Of a DNA stretch of 38,975 bases, positions 1-7,200 are shown in pieces; position 1 is the stretch's first letter; each line of letters begins with the position of its first letter. The stretch is from positions 1 through 38,975 of the forward strand of contig CAZPKC010000019.1 of NCBI GenBank assembly GCA_964587125.1. Direction: 5' to 3'. A model generated the notes under the pieces. It did no database searches, was not told the DNA's origin, and saw only the letters and a program-made list of their open reading frames with translations. The stretch is from CAIXLI01 sp964587125. GTDB lineage: Bacteria; Pseudomonadota; Alphaproteobacteria; UBA9219. The position numbers and the translations under genes are program-made.

Positions 1-15
1 TGACCTGCTCCCCAA

Positions 16-906
16 TTATGTACCAGCGGCAGGTTGAGTCTTTGGGTTTTGTAGCGCAAGCGGTTGCGGGCGGCAAGAGGCTGGCGGCGTGACCGCCACG
101 AGTCCGAAGCCGACAGCCTCTTGCTGCTTGAGAAACTCCTTCGGGGATAAATAGTTCAGGCTGCTGTGCGGGCGAACGTGGTTGTAATCGTAGAGCCATT
201 CCGCCCCCAGATGCTGGGCCTCCGCTAGTGTCGAGAAGATGTTCTCATTCAGAAACTCGTCCCGCATTTTGCCGTTGAAGCTCTCGGTGAAGCCGTTCTC
301 CATCGGTCTGCCCGGCGTGATGTAGTGCCATTCGACATTGTGCTCTAAAGCCCATTGCAGAACGACGCGGCTTGTCATCTCTGTGCCGTTGTCGCTCTTG
401 ATGCACTTCGGGAAGCATCCGCGCAGTTTGCACAGCCGATCAAGCTCCCGAACGACCCGCAACCCCGGCAATGACGTATCAAACACCAGCGCCAGACCTT
501 CTCTCGCGTACTGGTCTTCGATCCCCAGCACACGCAAACGACGCCCGCAGGCCAGCGCGTCCGATACAAAGTCCAAGCTCCATATCTGGTTCGGCTGATC
601 AACTTGCGGCAACGGCAAACGCGTTCCCATCGCCCGTTTCCGGCCTCTTCTCCGCTTCACTCCGAGCCCAAGTTCCCGATACACCCGCCGTATGCGCTTG
701 ATGTCGCTTGTGTCGCCTTCTTTCCAAACAAATATAGCCAATCGCCGATACCCGAACCGTCGCCGCTCCGCCGCAAGCCTCAACAGCTTCTCGCGCAGCC
801 CCGTATCGTCCTTCCGGCTCTCGTATCTCTGGCTGCTTCTCTTTTGCCGCACGACTGCGCATGCCCGCCGCTCGGAAAAGCCGTGACGCGTTTTTAACCG
901 CGTCAC
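16..906 (-). CDS. IS3-family transposase OrfB (DDE integrase domain)
   Basis: This is the catalytic part of the transposase. It has an N-terminal HTH_21-like region, then an integrase core with the acidic triad visible in SLDFVSD, KSDNGTE and NGFTESFNGK; the last two are about 35 residues apart as in DD(35)E enzymes. The C-terminal YDYNHVRPHSSL segment is typical of the family. The 296-residue frame opens with a GTG inside a strong hairpin, but the same frame is open upstream to the A-run at 937-942. The natural product is therefore probably an OrfAB fusion made by -1 frameshifting rather than a protein started at this GTG. No internal stop or missing catalytic residue is seen. Confidence 0.93.
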   Translation of the reverse strand: MTRLKTRHGFSERRACAVVRQKRSSQRYESRKDDTGLREKLLRLAAERRRFGYRRLAIFVWKEGDTSDIKRIRRVYRELGLGVKRRRGRKRAMGTRLPLPQVDQPNQIWSLDFVSDALACGRRLRVLGIEDQYAREGLALVFDTSLPGLRVVRELDRLCKLRGCFPKCIKSDNGTEMTSRVVLQWALEHNVEWHYITPGRPMENGFTESFNGKMRDEFLNENIFSTLAEAQHLGAEWLYDYNHVRPHSSLNYLSPKEFLKQQEAVGFGLVAVTPPASCRPQPLALQNPKTQPAAGT

Positions 907-942
907 GGCTTCTCTTCGAAGAGCGGGCTTTACCAGTTTTTT
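880..942 (-). promoter_or_regulatory. Programmed -1 frameshift signal (A_AAA_AAC) with downstream hairpins
   Basis: On the coding strand OrfA reads TCA AAA AAC TGG TAA. The heptamer A_AAA_AAC (942 down to 936) is a canonical X_XXY_YYZ slippery site. A -1 slip puts the ribosome into the OrfB frame, which is open from here on. Downstream lie a 12-bp palindrome CTCTTCGAAGAG (912-923) and a perfect 11-bp stem with an 8-nt loop (880-890 pairing with 899-909), either of which could stimulate slippage. The large stem also covers the GTG that could start OrfB alone. Confidence 0.75.
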
Positions 943-1193
943 GAGAGTAAATCCTGCAACGCCAGCTTATCGAGGCTCAGGTCCGCGACCAGCTTCTTCA
1001 GCTTCGCATTCTCGGACTCCAGAGACTTCAGCTTCTTCGCGTCGCTTACTTCCATTCCGCCGTACTTCGCTTTCCATTTGTACAGCGTCGTGCCCGAAAT
1101 CCCGTGCCGTCGGCACAGCTCCCCGGCACTTCCGCCGGACGCGTACTCCTTCAGCACTTGGATGATCTGTTCTTCTGTAAATCGCTTCTTCAT
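930..1193 (-). CDS. IS3-family transposase OrfA (HTH_8)
   Basis: This 87-residue protein begins KKRFTEEQIIQVLKEY and carries the SAGELCRRHGISGTTLYKWK helix-turn-helix, the usual N-terminal DNA-binding part of IS3 transposases. It is followed by a leucine-zipper-like coiled coil (LKSLESENAKLKKLVADLSL) used for multimerisation. It ends just after the slippery A-run, in the arrangement expected for OrfA/OrfAB production. An AAGGAGC Shine-Dalgarno lies just upstream of the ATG. Length and motifs are normal for the family. Confidence 0.93.
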   Translation of the reverse strand: MKKRFTEEQIIQVLKEYASGGSAGELCRRHGISGTTLYKWKAKYGGMEVSDAKKLKSLESENAKLKKLVADLSLDKLALQDLLSKNW

Positions 1194-1265
1194 CGTCTGC
1201 TCCTTTGTGAACGTTTATAGAACAGACTCAACTTCAGCGTGGATCAAAAATCGGGGGGCAGGTCA

Positions 1266-1473
1266 ATGCCATTTCCGCATGTACTGGTCGACTAAATTCC
1301 CCAATATCTTGAAATTGTGTTCCCTTAAGGTGCGTTAACAAATCACGGGCTATTTCCTGCGCACTTTTAATCGCAATATTTTTCTCCAACCAGTTTTGCT
1401 TAGCAATCTTCTCGATTAATTCAGTTAATACGCTGATCTTTATGTTTGCGGCACGATTACAGGGTTTCAGCCA
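1266..1473 (-). pseudogene. Truncated deaminase-like fragment cut by the IS element
   Basis: Reading on the minus strand from 1473, a frame stays open right up to the IS boundary. It contains KSAQEIARDLLTHLKG and then FSRPVHAEMA. The HAE triplet in this setting is the first zinc/catalytic motif of the deoxycytidylate/cytidine deaminase fold, and the sequence around it recalls the C-terminal half of large dCMP/dCTP-deaminase-like proteins, some of which are anti-phage. The downstream PCxxC half would lie left of the window beyond the IS. There is no start codon, and a TGA lies directly upstream, so this is a remnant even without the IS. The assignment rests on one short motif. Confidence 0.4.
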
Positions 1474-1648
1474 TCAGATAGCTGTCAACGGCAGCACTAA
1501 TATGGGGCACAAAAGATGTAAATGCGAGCTTTACTGCTGAAGCAAGCGCTTCGGGATATTGGGTGTTATCAAGATTACGCGCCACGACAATTCCAATCCG
1601 GAGATCGGGAAACTTTGCTCTTACCGTTTCGCTTATTATCAAATCCAT
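1457..1648 (-). pseudogene. N-terminal fragment of a B3/4 (tRNA-editing-like) domain protein
   Basis: The frame opens with ATG preceded by GAGGTAAAG. It reads MDLIISETVRAKFPDLRIGI and VVARNLDNT, which resembles the start of stand-alone B3/4-domain proteins related to the editing domain of the PheRS beta subunit. Family members run to about 220 residues, but this frame stops after 63, and what follows is an unrelated fragment in another frame. I therefore read it as a broken gene at a recombination junction. It is the last gene of the GNAT-MFS transcription unit, 38 bases after the MFS stop. A genuinely short protein cannot be excluded. Confidence 0.4.
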
Positions 1649-1686
1649 CTTTACCTCGCAGACTTAAGATGAACTACAGTTTACAA

Positions 1687-2874
1687 TTACAATACCCTCT
1701 CGGCAATCTTTGGAGAAGGAGTAAATTTTTTCCTGAAAAGCGCTATATATATGGGGAGCGACAAGACTCCGACGAAAGTACCAAACAACAGACCTATAAT
1801 CAGACCCCAATGGTCCGAAACAATCCCGAGACAATAGGCATTAAGAGCGAAAACGAGGCTTCCGCCGAACGAAGTAATTGAACCCATTGTCGCCCGCTGT
1901 TCGTCAGTAAAATCTTCTTGCAGGAGCTGGTCGCGAGCAACAATAAATGGACCAAATAGAGAAGCACCGGAAAGAATAAGAACGGGGGAGATAACATTGG
2001 AGATAAGAGCCGCCACAGTTTGCACAACAAACCAATACACTTCGGCGATCACAAGCATATATGGACCTTTAATCTTTTTAACGATCTTTCCGGCAAACCA
2101 GAACCCCAAGAATCCGCATCCGTGATTAAGCGCACGATAAACACCAACAGCCCACGTCGGCCACACAGTATTGATGAACGCGTCAACAAAACTAAATGTA
2201 GATTCACCCACGCCGTGACTAATGGACTGTCCCACGATTAACAAGCGAAGTCTTGGATTTTGCCTGATATTGTTTATCGCAGCTACAAAGTGTCCGAAAC
2301 TGTTTTTAACATTTGAAGCGTAGTGCTTGCTTGGTTCAACAAAGAAAAAACTAACTAAGACAGCGAGCAATTGGGGAAATATTCCGGCTATAAAAACATA
2401 GTGAAGCCCCTGTTTGGCAAATAGACTTGCTGCCAGAGCCGAAAGCCCCAGCGCCAACTGAAACATACTACCGGCCCGTCCCTGAGAATGGGGAAAGTCT
2501 GCTTCTCGTCCTTCCGTTTTTAGACTTTCAAAGAGAAGGGCATTGTTATTTCCATTAAACAGCGCCCTGCAAAGACCGGAAAAAATGGCGCCACTACATA
2601 ATCCCAACATATTGGAAGACATCGCATAAAGAATTACCGAGATTGCCGAACATATTGATCCGAAAATTATAGTGTTTCGCCGTCCAAAGCGATCCGAAAG
2701 CAACCCCATGGGAATATCCAACACTGCGGCGACAACAGTTGATAGAGCAACAACGGTCATAGCAGAAGCATATGATCCGACAATTTGAGCAAAGTAGATA
2801 ACTACAAAGGCTTCTTGAAAACGAAAATACGTCAAGAAGTTATGCAGATATAAAAGACGAACATTTCTTGTCAT
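1687..2874 (-). CDS. MFS transporter
   Basis: This is a 395-residue, strongly hydrophobic major facilitator with about 12 predicted membrane helices. The motif A loop between helices 2 and 3 is clear (GLLSDRFGRR, about residues 57-66). The second half shows the usual repeat break after a hydrophilic stretch near FVEPSKHY. The substrate cannot be read from sequence; the closest general resemblance is to drug/metabolite efflux-type MFS proteins. The ATG overlaps the stop of the upstream acetyltransferase by four bases (ATGA), so the two are translationally coupled. The gene is AT-rich compared with the core genes to the right, in line with an acquired island. Confidence 0.85.
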   Translation of the reverse strand: MTRNVRLLYLHNFLTYFRFQEAFVVIYFAQIVGSYASAMTVVALSTVVAAVLDIPMGLLSDRFGRRNTIIFGSICSAISVILYAMSSNMLGLCSGAIFSGLCRALFNGNNNALLFESLKTEGREADFPHSQGRAGSMFQLALGLSALAASLFAKQGLHYVFIAGIFPQLLAVLVSFFFVEPSKHYASNVKNSFGHFVAAINNIRQNPRLRLLIVGQSISHGVGESTFSFVDAFINTVWPTWAVGVYRALNHGCGFLGFWFAGKIVKKIKGPYMLVIAEVYWFVVQTVAALISNVISPVLILSGASLFGPFIVARDQLLQEDFTDEQRATMGSITSFGGSLVFALNAYCLGIVSDHWGLIIGLLFGTFVGVLSLPIYIALFRKKFTPSPKIAERVL

Positions 2875-3422
2875 GATTGCAAAATAATATCTGTGATCGG
2901 CGGGGAGGAAAAAGACCCCTCCATTTCAAAACCGAGCTCTACAATATTTTTGTTAAGTGATTCTGAAAATTCATTATATACGCCCACAACCTGCGTAAAT
3001 CCATTTTTTCTATAAAGGTTTATGGCTGGTTTATTTACATCACTGACGAGCAAACGTAAAAATTTTACGTTTCTTCGTTTTGCAATTTCTAAGGCATGCT
3101 TCAATACTAATTTGCCGATGCCCCGTCCCAGAAACTTAACATTAACACCCACACGACCTAAATATACAGCCTTTGCATTCTTATCTTTCCATTCAAAACA
3201 ATCTTGCCCACCGGCAGTGTTATACACACCAAACGCAGCAACTATTTCATCTGCATCGGTTATTAAGTACAAGTTTTGATTTTCTATATCGCCAATGAAT
3301 TCTTCATATGGATAAAATTCATTCCAAATTTTTATGCCGTTTTTATACATACCCTCTACGATACCTTTAAACATCACCTCTAACGTGGGAAGATCTTGTT
3401 TTTTCGCAATTTTGAGTTCCAT
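2871..3422 (-). CDS. GNAT-family N-acetyltransferase
   Basis: This acetyl-CoA-dependent acyltransferase has about 183 residues. The acetyl-CoA-binding signature is seen as VGVNVKFLGRGIGKLVLKHA (Q/RxxGxG/A-type loop), followed by KFLRLLVSDVNKPAINLYRK and NGF, the usual motif B with the conserved Asn and Tyr. I chose the ATG at 3422, start MELKIAKKQDL, because GGGAG sits eight bases upstream; the open frame reaches 13 codons further to 3461 without a ribosome site. It is coupled to the MFS gene by a 4-base overlap. A pair of acetyltransferase and exporter suggests detoxification or self-protection, but that is inference. Confidence 0.85.
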   Translation of the reverse strand: MELKIAKKQDLPTLEVMFKGIVEGMYKNGIKIWNEFYPYEEFIGDIENQNLYLITDADEIVAAFGVYNTAGGQDCFEWKDKNAKAVYLGRVGVNVKFLGRGIGKLVLKHALEIAKRRNVKFLRLLVSDVNKPAINLYRKNGFTQVVGVYNEFSESLNKNIVELGFEMEGSFSSPPITDIILQS

Positions 3423-3460
3423 TGTGCCGGCTCCCGTTAGTGAGATAGGGTTTTTGAACA

Positions 3461-3682
3461 TTAAGGGGGAAATTTAATCGCATCAAGCAAGGAATGCACT
3501 GTCAAAGTGATTTGACGGGATGGAAACTGGTAACACCGTCCGGATTTTTCAGCTTCCTCACGTAGAATTACAAGCGTGGCGCCTTCCTTTTCACTAAATA
3601 TCTGTACAGGATTAACTTCGGCGGAGATGGCCTGCCCATTTGGGCGCAAACAAGAAAAAAAGTACCGATTGAATCTCAGGCT
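3461..3682 (-). pseudogene. Possible PAS-domain remnant
   Basis: An open frame without an ATG runs from a TGA at 3683 to a stop at 3461. It reads RYFFSCLRPNGQAISAEVNP and then VQIFSEKEGATLVILREEAE. The pattern resembles the last strands of a PAS sensor domain, in which an RxDG turn is followed by paired strands. The only possible start is TTG and no ribosome site is seen. I regard it as a decayed fragment within the island. The resemblance is weak. Confidence 0.22.
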
Positions 3683-3763
3683 TCATTTTTTGCAACAAAG
3701 CTCCAAGATTACTTTCACTCGATATATTTTTTTGCCTTTTGCTGGTTGCTGCCTCTACCAAAT

Positions 3764-4051
3764 CTACCCTAAATTCTTTACAGAACGCAAAAAACTACTG
3801 ACCTGTTTTTTGTTAGGAATCGTTTTATCTTTTAATTCTCTAATTTTATCACTGGCTAAGCGTGCAAGTGCGCTGTCAGAGTGCCCATCAGTAATAGCGT
3901 TCTTATATGCATCCATACGATCAGGAAATACGGGCAGTAAATCCACATACTGAACAAAAGCCGCAGCCGTCTGTTGCTCATACATGGCCGCACGACGTAT
4001 TGGCTGACCACTATTTGGTAAAGCTCCCTGTATCCCTGATTTGTCGTCCAT
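3764..4051 (-). CDS. Hypothetical protein, 95 aa
   Basis: I do not recognise a family. From the ATG at 4051 (a TTG four codons earlier is less likely) the product starts MDDKSGIQGALPNSGQ, is soluble and mostly helical, and has a basic C-terminal tail (KIRELKDKTIPNKKQVSSFL). No signal peptide, membrane segment or cysteine motif is visible. It is divergent from the small HTH gene across 82 bases, an arrangement common for island genes with a dedicated regulator, so the two may belong to the same mobile module. No strong Shine-Dalgarno is present. Confidence 0.5.
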   Translation of the reverse strand: MDDKSGIQGALPNSGQPIRRAAMYEQQTAAAFVQYVDLLPVFPDRMDAYKNAITDGHSDSALARLASDKIRELKDKTIPNKKQVSSFLRSVKNLG

Positions 4052-4102
4052 GGTTTTTAACAAAAATAGGTTTTTGGCTGCTTTGCCAAACAGCTAACAG
4101 CT

Positions 4103-4127
4103 GCTCCCTCACTTGTAATCAGGGAGC
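4103..4127 (+). promoter_or_regulatory. Hairpin sequestering the HTH gene's ribosome binding site
   Basis: GCTCCCT (4103-4109) is a perfect inverted copy of AGGGAGC (4121-4127) across an 11-nt loop. The right arm contains the GGGAG Shine-Dalgarno of the HTH gene starting at 4134. In RNA the stem would mask the ribosome site; in DNA the same palindrome could be an operator for the HTH protein. Confidence 0.45.
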
Positions 4128-4133
4128 TAAACC

Positions 4134-4409
4134 ATGTATCCAAAAAAAGAGGGTAAAGTTTTACCCAAGATTTTTCTTGCCGATCTCGAACGAAACATTG
4201 CAGCAAGTATTGCCAACGCATTGCGTCAGGATTTTCCTAATATAAAGACGGCAGCGACGGCGGTAGCACTGCACGTCGAAATAAACATTGAGACGATTAA
4301 AAAATGGTACAACGGATCCAATACGCCGTCCGCCGCCAATCTTATTGTGTTAGCGCGTGTGTCGCCTTCTGTGCGTCAAACATTACTAAGGCTGATTATC
4401 AACAGATAA
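4134..4409 (+). CDS. Small helix-turn-helix DNA-binding protein
   Basis: This 91-residue protein has a C-terminal Cro/CI-like helix-turn-helix seen in KTAATAVALHVEINIETIKK followed by WYNGSNTPSAANLIVLAR, where the recognition helix leads to the conserved W and the G-x-x-x-P turn. The N-terminal 30 residues are basic and helical. It probably acts as a local repressor or element regulator. The start is fixed by GGGAG eight bases upstream of the ATG, inside a hairpin. It lies next to the tRNA-half attachment site, where integrative elements often keep a small regulator. Confidence 0.7.
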   Translation: MYPKKEGKVLPKIFLADLERNIAASIANALRQDFPNIKTAATAVALHVEINIETIKKWYNGSNTPSAANLIVLARVSPSVRQTLLRLIINR

Positions 4410-4425
4410 GCCGATCAAAAATTTG

Positions 4426-4476
4426 TGGGAGTCATTTGGGAGTATAGAGTGAGAGAAACGAGCAATTTTTGGGAGA
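4426..4476 (+). repeat. TGGGAG repeats next to the att site
   Basis: TGGGAGT occurs at 4426-4432 and 4437-4443 and TGGGAGA at 4470-4476, just inside the presumed element end. Short direct repeats of this kind beside a tRNA-derived core resemble arm-type sites of tyrosine integrases. GAGAAACGA is also repeated (about 4453 and 4473). Apart from these, 4410-4539 holds no gene that I can see. Confidence 0.4.
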
Positions 4477-4539
4477 AACGAATAAAAATAAGCAAAAAAA
4501 GCAGTGTTTTAGGGGGGAGAACCTAGGCGCGGGTGGACT

Positions 4540-4584
4540 TTGACATGGTAGGGGTCACAGGTTCAATCCCTGTTGCGCCCACCA
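4540..4584 (+). other. tRNA 3' half (tRNA-Val(GAC)-like): probable att site
   Basis: The sequence gives, in order, an anticodon loop TTGACAT, the 3' anticodon strand GGTAG, a 5-nt variable region, a T-arm ACAGG-TTCAATC-CCTGT, the 3' acceptor strand TGCGCCC, discriminator A and CCA. The 5' half is absent: upstream there is no GGGCGCA acceptor strand, no D-arm, and the five bases before the loop do not pair with GGTAG. A tRNA cut at the anticodon loop and kept to the CCA is the classical footprint of integrase-mediated insertion. The intact gene should lie left of the window, with the island 1-4539 as part of the insert. Confidence 0.7.
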
Positions 4585-4636
4585 CTTTTTGCGCAGAGCG
4601 TAAAAAGTGCCGCGCCGAAGCCATTTGGCGAAGGCG
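4583..4636 (+). terminator. Two adjacent hairpins after the tRNA half
   Basis: The first stem pairs CACTTTTTGCGC (4583-4594) with GCGTAAAAAGTG (4598-4609), with one mismatch and a 3-nt loop. The second is CGCC-GAA-GCC / GGC-GAA-GGCG (4613-4636) with a symmetric GAA/GAA internal loop and an ATTT tip. The first probably served as the terminator of the original tRNA transcript. The second resembles an intergenic palindromic repeat. The rest of 4637-4718 shows nothing I can name. Confidence 0.4.
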
Positions 4637-4718
4637 GGCTGGTTCCATTATAAGAACAAGCCGCAAGCAATAGGAACTAACCTGATTTAGCGCGCAAATC
4701 TTGTAAATCCGGAAAACT

Positions 4719-4747
4719 TTGTTTAGCTGGAAAACCTCTGTTAACCT
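4719..4747 (+). promoter_or_regulatory. Candidate promoter of the pab genes
   Basis: TTGTTT (4719-4724), a 17-base spacer and TAACCT (4742-4747) give a weak sigma-70-type promoter with a leader of roughly 20 bases before the pabA ATG. Spacing is ideal but the -10 matches only partly. Confidence 0.35.
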
Positions 4748-4774
4748 AGCCGCGAAAGGTTCCGGCCAAGGCGC

Positions 4775-5350
4775 ATGACTTTTCTTCTGATCGATAATTA
4801 CGATTCTTTCACCTACAATCTTTATCATTATTTATGCGAAATCGGCGTCAGCGTGAACGTCGTGCGCAACGACGCGCTATCCGCGGCGGAAGCTTTAGAA
4901 CAAGGCACGCAGGGAATCATTTTATCGCCAGGGCCGTGCACGCCGAATGAATCGGGCATTTGCCCGGATGTTCTTCGCTTGGCCGCCCAGAAAAATGTTC
5001 CGGTTCTGGGCGTATGCCTCGGGCATCAGGTTTTAGGACAGGTTTTCGGAGGACAAGTCATTCGCGCACCAGTTCCGGTGCATGGAAAGATTGATGCAAT
5101 TTTTCATCGTAGCGAAGGCGTGTTCAAAAATTTGCCCTCCCCCTTTATGGCGACGCGCTACCATTCTCTGATCGTGGACAAAGCCTCATTGCCGGAAACC
5201 TTGTACGTAACCGCCGAAAATAAGGACGGATTGATCATGGGCTTGCGGCATAATTCGAAACCACTCTACGGTGTTCAATTCCACCCTGAAAGCATCGCCT
5301 CCCAATACGGTCTCGATTTGCTGAAAAATTTTGCGGAGCTTTGCAGATGA
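4775..5350 (+). CDS. pabA: Aminodeoxychorismate synthase, glutamine amidotransferase component
   Basis: This class I glutamine amidotransferase has 191 residues and supplies ammonia from glutamine to PabB for making 4-amino-4-deoxychorismate (folate pathway). It has LLIDNYDSFTYNL at the N-terminus, the nucleophile elbow GVCLGHQ (Cys near residue 80) and the His-Glu pair in GVQFHPES near residue 170. PabA and TrpG are almost identical in form; the directly coupled pabBC and the absence of trpE or trpD here favour PabA, though such subunits can serve both pathways. The stop overlaps the next start by ATGA. AAGG just before the ATG is the ribosome site. Confidence 0.9.
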   Translation: MTFLLIDNYDSFTYNLYHYLCEIGVSVNVVRNDALSAAEALEQGTQGIILSPGPCTPNESGICPDVLRLAAQKNVPVLGVCLGHQVLGQVFGGQVIRAPVPVHGKIDAIFHRSEGVFKNLPSPFMATRYHSLIVDKASLPETLYVTAENKDGLIMGLRHNSKPLYGVQFHPESIASQYGLDLLKNFAELCR

Positions 5351-7149
5351 CCGCGACCTCTCCCTTCGTCTTGCTCGATAACAATTTGGATGATGAAACG
5401 CCTTCGTATCTTTTCGAGAAGCCCTCTCGCATTCTGCAAGCCGAGCGGGTCGAAGATGTGGATTCCGTTTTAGCCGATCTTGACGTCGCGCTTGCCGACG
5501 GATATTGCGCAGCGGGATTTCTTTCCTATGAGGCCGGGTATGCCTTGGAACCGCGATTGAAGCCGCTTCTTCCCGAACGGCGGAAGGTTCCGTTGATATG
5601 GTTCGGCCTTTTTTCAAGCTATCGGCAAATGGCCCGCGCCGAAGCTGCGGCTTGGCTCAAAGCCCGGACGCATGGGGATTATGCGCTTACCGCGTCCCGA
5701 TACACATGGGACAAAGAAACGTACGCGAAGGCCTTTCGCCGCCTTAAAGAGTACATCGCCGCCGGAGACATCTATCAGTTGAACCTGACCTTCGGCAGGG
5801 AATCCGATTTACTTGGCGATCCCTTCGCTTTTTATCGCGATTTGCGCCGACGCCAGCCCGTGGCGCACGGTGCGTTCATCGAAACCGAAGATTTCAAAAT
5901 TTTTTCCCTGTCGCCCGAATTGTTTTTCCGTTGCGACGGGGAAGACATCGAAACGCGGCCTATGAAAGGAACCGCTTCGCGCGAGGCCTCTCCCGAAGCC
6001 GACCAATTTGCGGCGCAGTCTTTGGCGCGCGACGAGAAATCTCAAGCCGAAAATTTGATGATCGTCGATTTGATGCGCAACGATCTGGGTCGCATAGCAA
6101 AACCCGGAAGTGTCTCGGTTCCAACCCTTTTTCATGTAGAAAGCTATCCAACGCTTCACCAAATGGTGTCTGTCGTTAAAGCAAAACGAGCTGGAGACGC
6201 AACCCCCGCTGTTTTGCTTCGCGCATTGTTCCCCCCGGGATCCATAACGGGCGCTCCCAAAATACGCGCCGTTGAAATAGGGCGGGAATTGGAACGTGGG
6301 CCGCGTGGCGTCTATACAGGCGTGATCGGCGCGTTTTTTCCGCATGATAAGGCCCTCTTTAACGTCGCCATCCGCACTCTTTTCGCCCGTCCTTCAGGAA
6401 ACGCCGTTCATTGTTCCATGGGCATCGGCGGCGGCATCGTGCAGGATTCCGCGCTCGATACGGAATATGAAGAATGCCTTCTTAAAAGCGCTTTTTTGAA
6501 TGACGATGAGCGGGATTTCCGGCTTTTCGAAACGCTGCGCTACGCCTCTGACAACGGTTTTTATCTTTTGAAGCAGCATTTGGGCCGCATGCGCGTTTCG
6601 GCTCATGCTTTGGGATTTCTTTTTGACGAATCCGCCGCCAGCAACGCGTTGAACAACGCCGTTGCCGGAACAAAAACGGATTATCTACGAGTCAAATTGC
6701 TTCTTTCGAAAACGGGCGAATGGGAAACGATTCAATCCGCCTTTCCCTCCGAGCTAATCGGGAAACCGTTGAGTTTCGTTTTGGCGGATCAATCTGTGGA
6801 TAGCCGCAACCCGCTTCTCTTGCACAAAACTACGCGGCGGGCGCTTTTCGATGAAGCCTTTGCCGATATGCAGCGAAAAACAGCGTGTGATGAAATTCTG
6901 TTTCTGAACGAACGCGGCGAACTTACACAGGGCAGTTATACCAACCTTTTTATCAGGCTACGAAAGGGCGAGCCGTGGCTGACTCCCCCTCTCTCAAGCG
7001 GGCTTTTGCCCGGAACGCTTCGCTCTTTCCTTCTGGAATCCGGCGAGGCGGAAGAGCGCACGCTCCACCCCCCCGATCTCGAAAATGCGGAAGTTGTCTG
7101 CCTCGGAAATGCCTTGCGCGGGCTCGTTAAGGGAATAATTCCAAAATAG
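5347..7149 (+). CDS. pabB: Fused aminodeoxychorismate synthase component I / aminodeoxychorismate lyase
   Basis: This 600-residue protein joins two steps of p-aminobenzoate synthesis. Residues of about 1-385 are a chorismate-binding PabB domain: SLSPELFF, RPMKGTASR, AENLMIVDLMRNDLGR, the catalytic-lysine-loop region GSITGAPKIRAVEIG, and GVYTGVIG. Residues from about 390 are a class IV PLP-fold PabC domain: LFETLRY, the PLP-lysine segment LLHKTTRR, and NERGELTQGSYTNLF where the common TEGS is TQGS. The lyase domain is near full length, so both activities are plausible. Start is ATG 5347, overlapping the pabA stop; a TTG two codons earlier is less likely. The cotranscribed pair makes PABA from chorismate and glutamine. 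Confidence 0.92.
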   Translation: MTATSPFVLLDNNLDDETPSYLFEKPSRILQAERVEDVDSVLADLDVALADGYCAAGFLSYEAGYALEPRLKPLLPERRKVPLIWFGLFSSYRQMARAEAAAWLKARTHGDYALTASRYTWDKETYAKAFRRLKEYIAAGDIYQLNLTFGRESDLLGDPFAFYRDLRRRQPVAHGAFIETEDFKIFSLSPELFFRCDGEDIETRPMKGTASREASPEADQFAAQSLARDEKSQAENLMIVDLMRNDLGRIAKPGSVSVPTLFHVESYPTLHQMVSVVKAKRAGDATPAVLLRALFPPGSITGAPKIRAVEIGRELERGPRGVYTGVIGAFFPHDKALFNVAIRTLFARPSGNAVHCSMGIGGGIVQDSALDTEYEECLLKSAFLNDDERDFRLFETLRYASDNGFYLLKQHLGRMRVSAHALGFLFDESAASNALNNAVAGTKTDYLRVKLLLSKTGEWETIQSAFPSELIGKPLSFVLADQSVDSRNPLLLHKTTRRALFDEAFADMQRKTACDEILFLNERGELTQGSYTNLFIRLRKGEPWLTPPLSSGLLPGTLRSFLLESGEAEERTLHPPDLENAEVVCLGNALRGLVKGIIPK

Positions 7150-7200
7150 TCCTGTTAAAAAGCAGGAGGTTTCGGGGAAAAAATAGGACGCGAAAAGGCA

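Larger units (their letters stand above)
1..1265 (-). mobile_element. Complete IS3-family insertion sequence
   Basis: The element starts at the first base of the window and ends at 1265. Its ends are imperfect inverted repeats: reading inward, both begin TGACCTGC, then yCCCCrATT, and both carry GTTGAGTCT about 34 bases in. The 5'-TG...CA-3' termini fit the IS3 family. It holds two overlapping-type reading frames on the minus strand, a basic HTH OrfA and a DDE OrfB, joined by a canonical -1 frameshift heptamer. It looks intact and possibly active. The target duplication cannot be checked because the left flank is outside the window. On the right the element abuts a truncated coding frame, so it interrupted a gene. 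Confidence 0.92.

Noticed and set aside
4610..4718. Intact tRNA rebuilt from upstream sequence at 4500-4584
   Set aside because: The bases before the anticodon loop do not pair with GGTAG, and neither D-arm nor 5' acceptor strand is present.
4523..4828. Minus-strand 101-aa frame containing ATGIEPVTPTMS
   Set aside because: This peptide is the reverse translation of the tRNA 3' half; it is a well-known spurious protein pattern and overlaps pabA.
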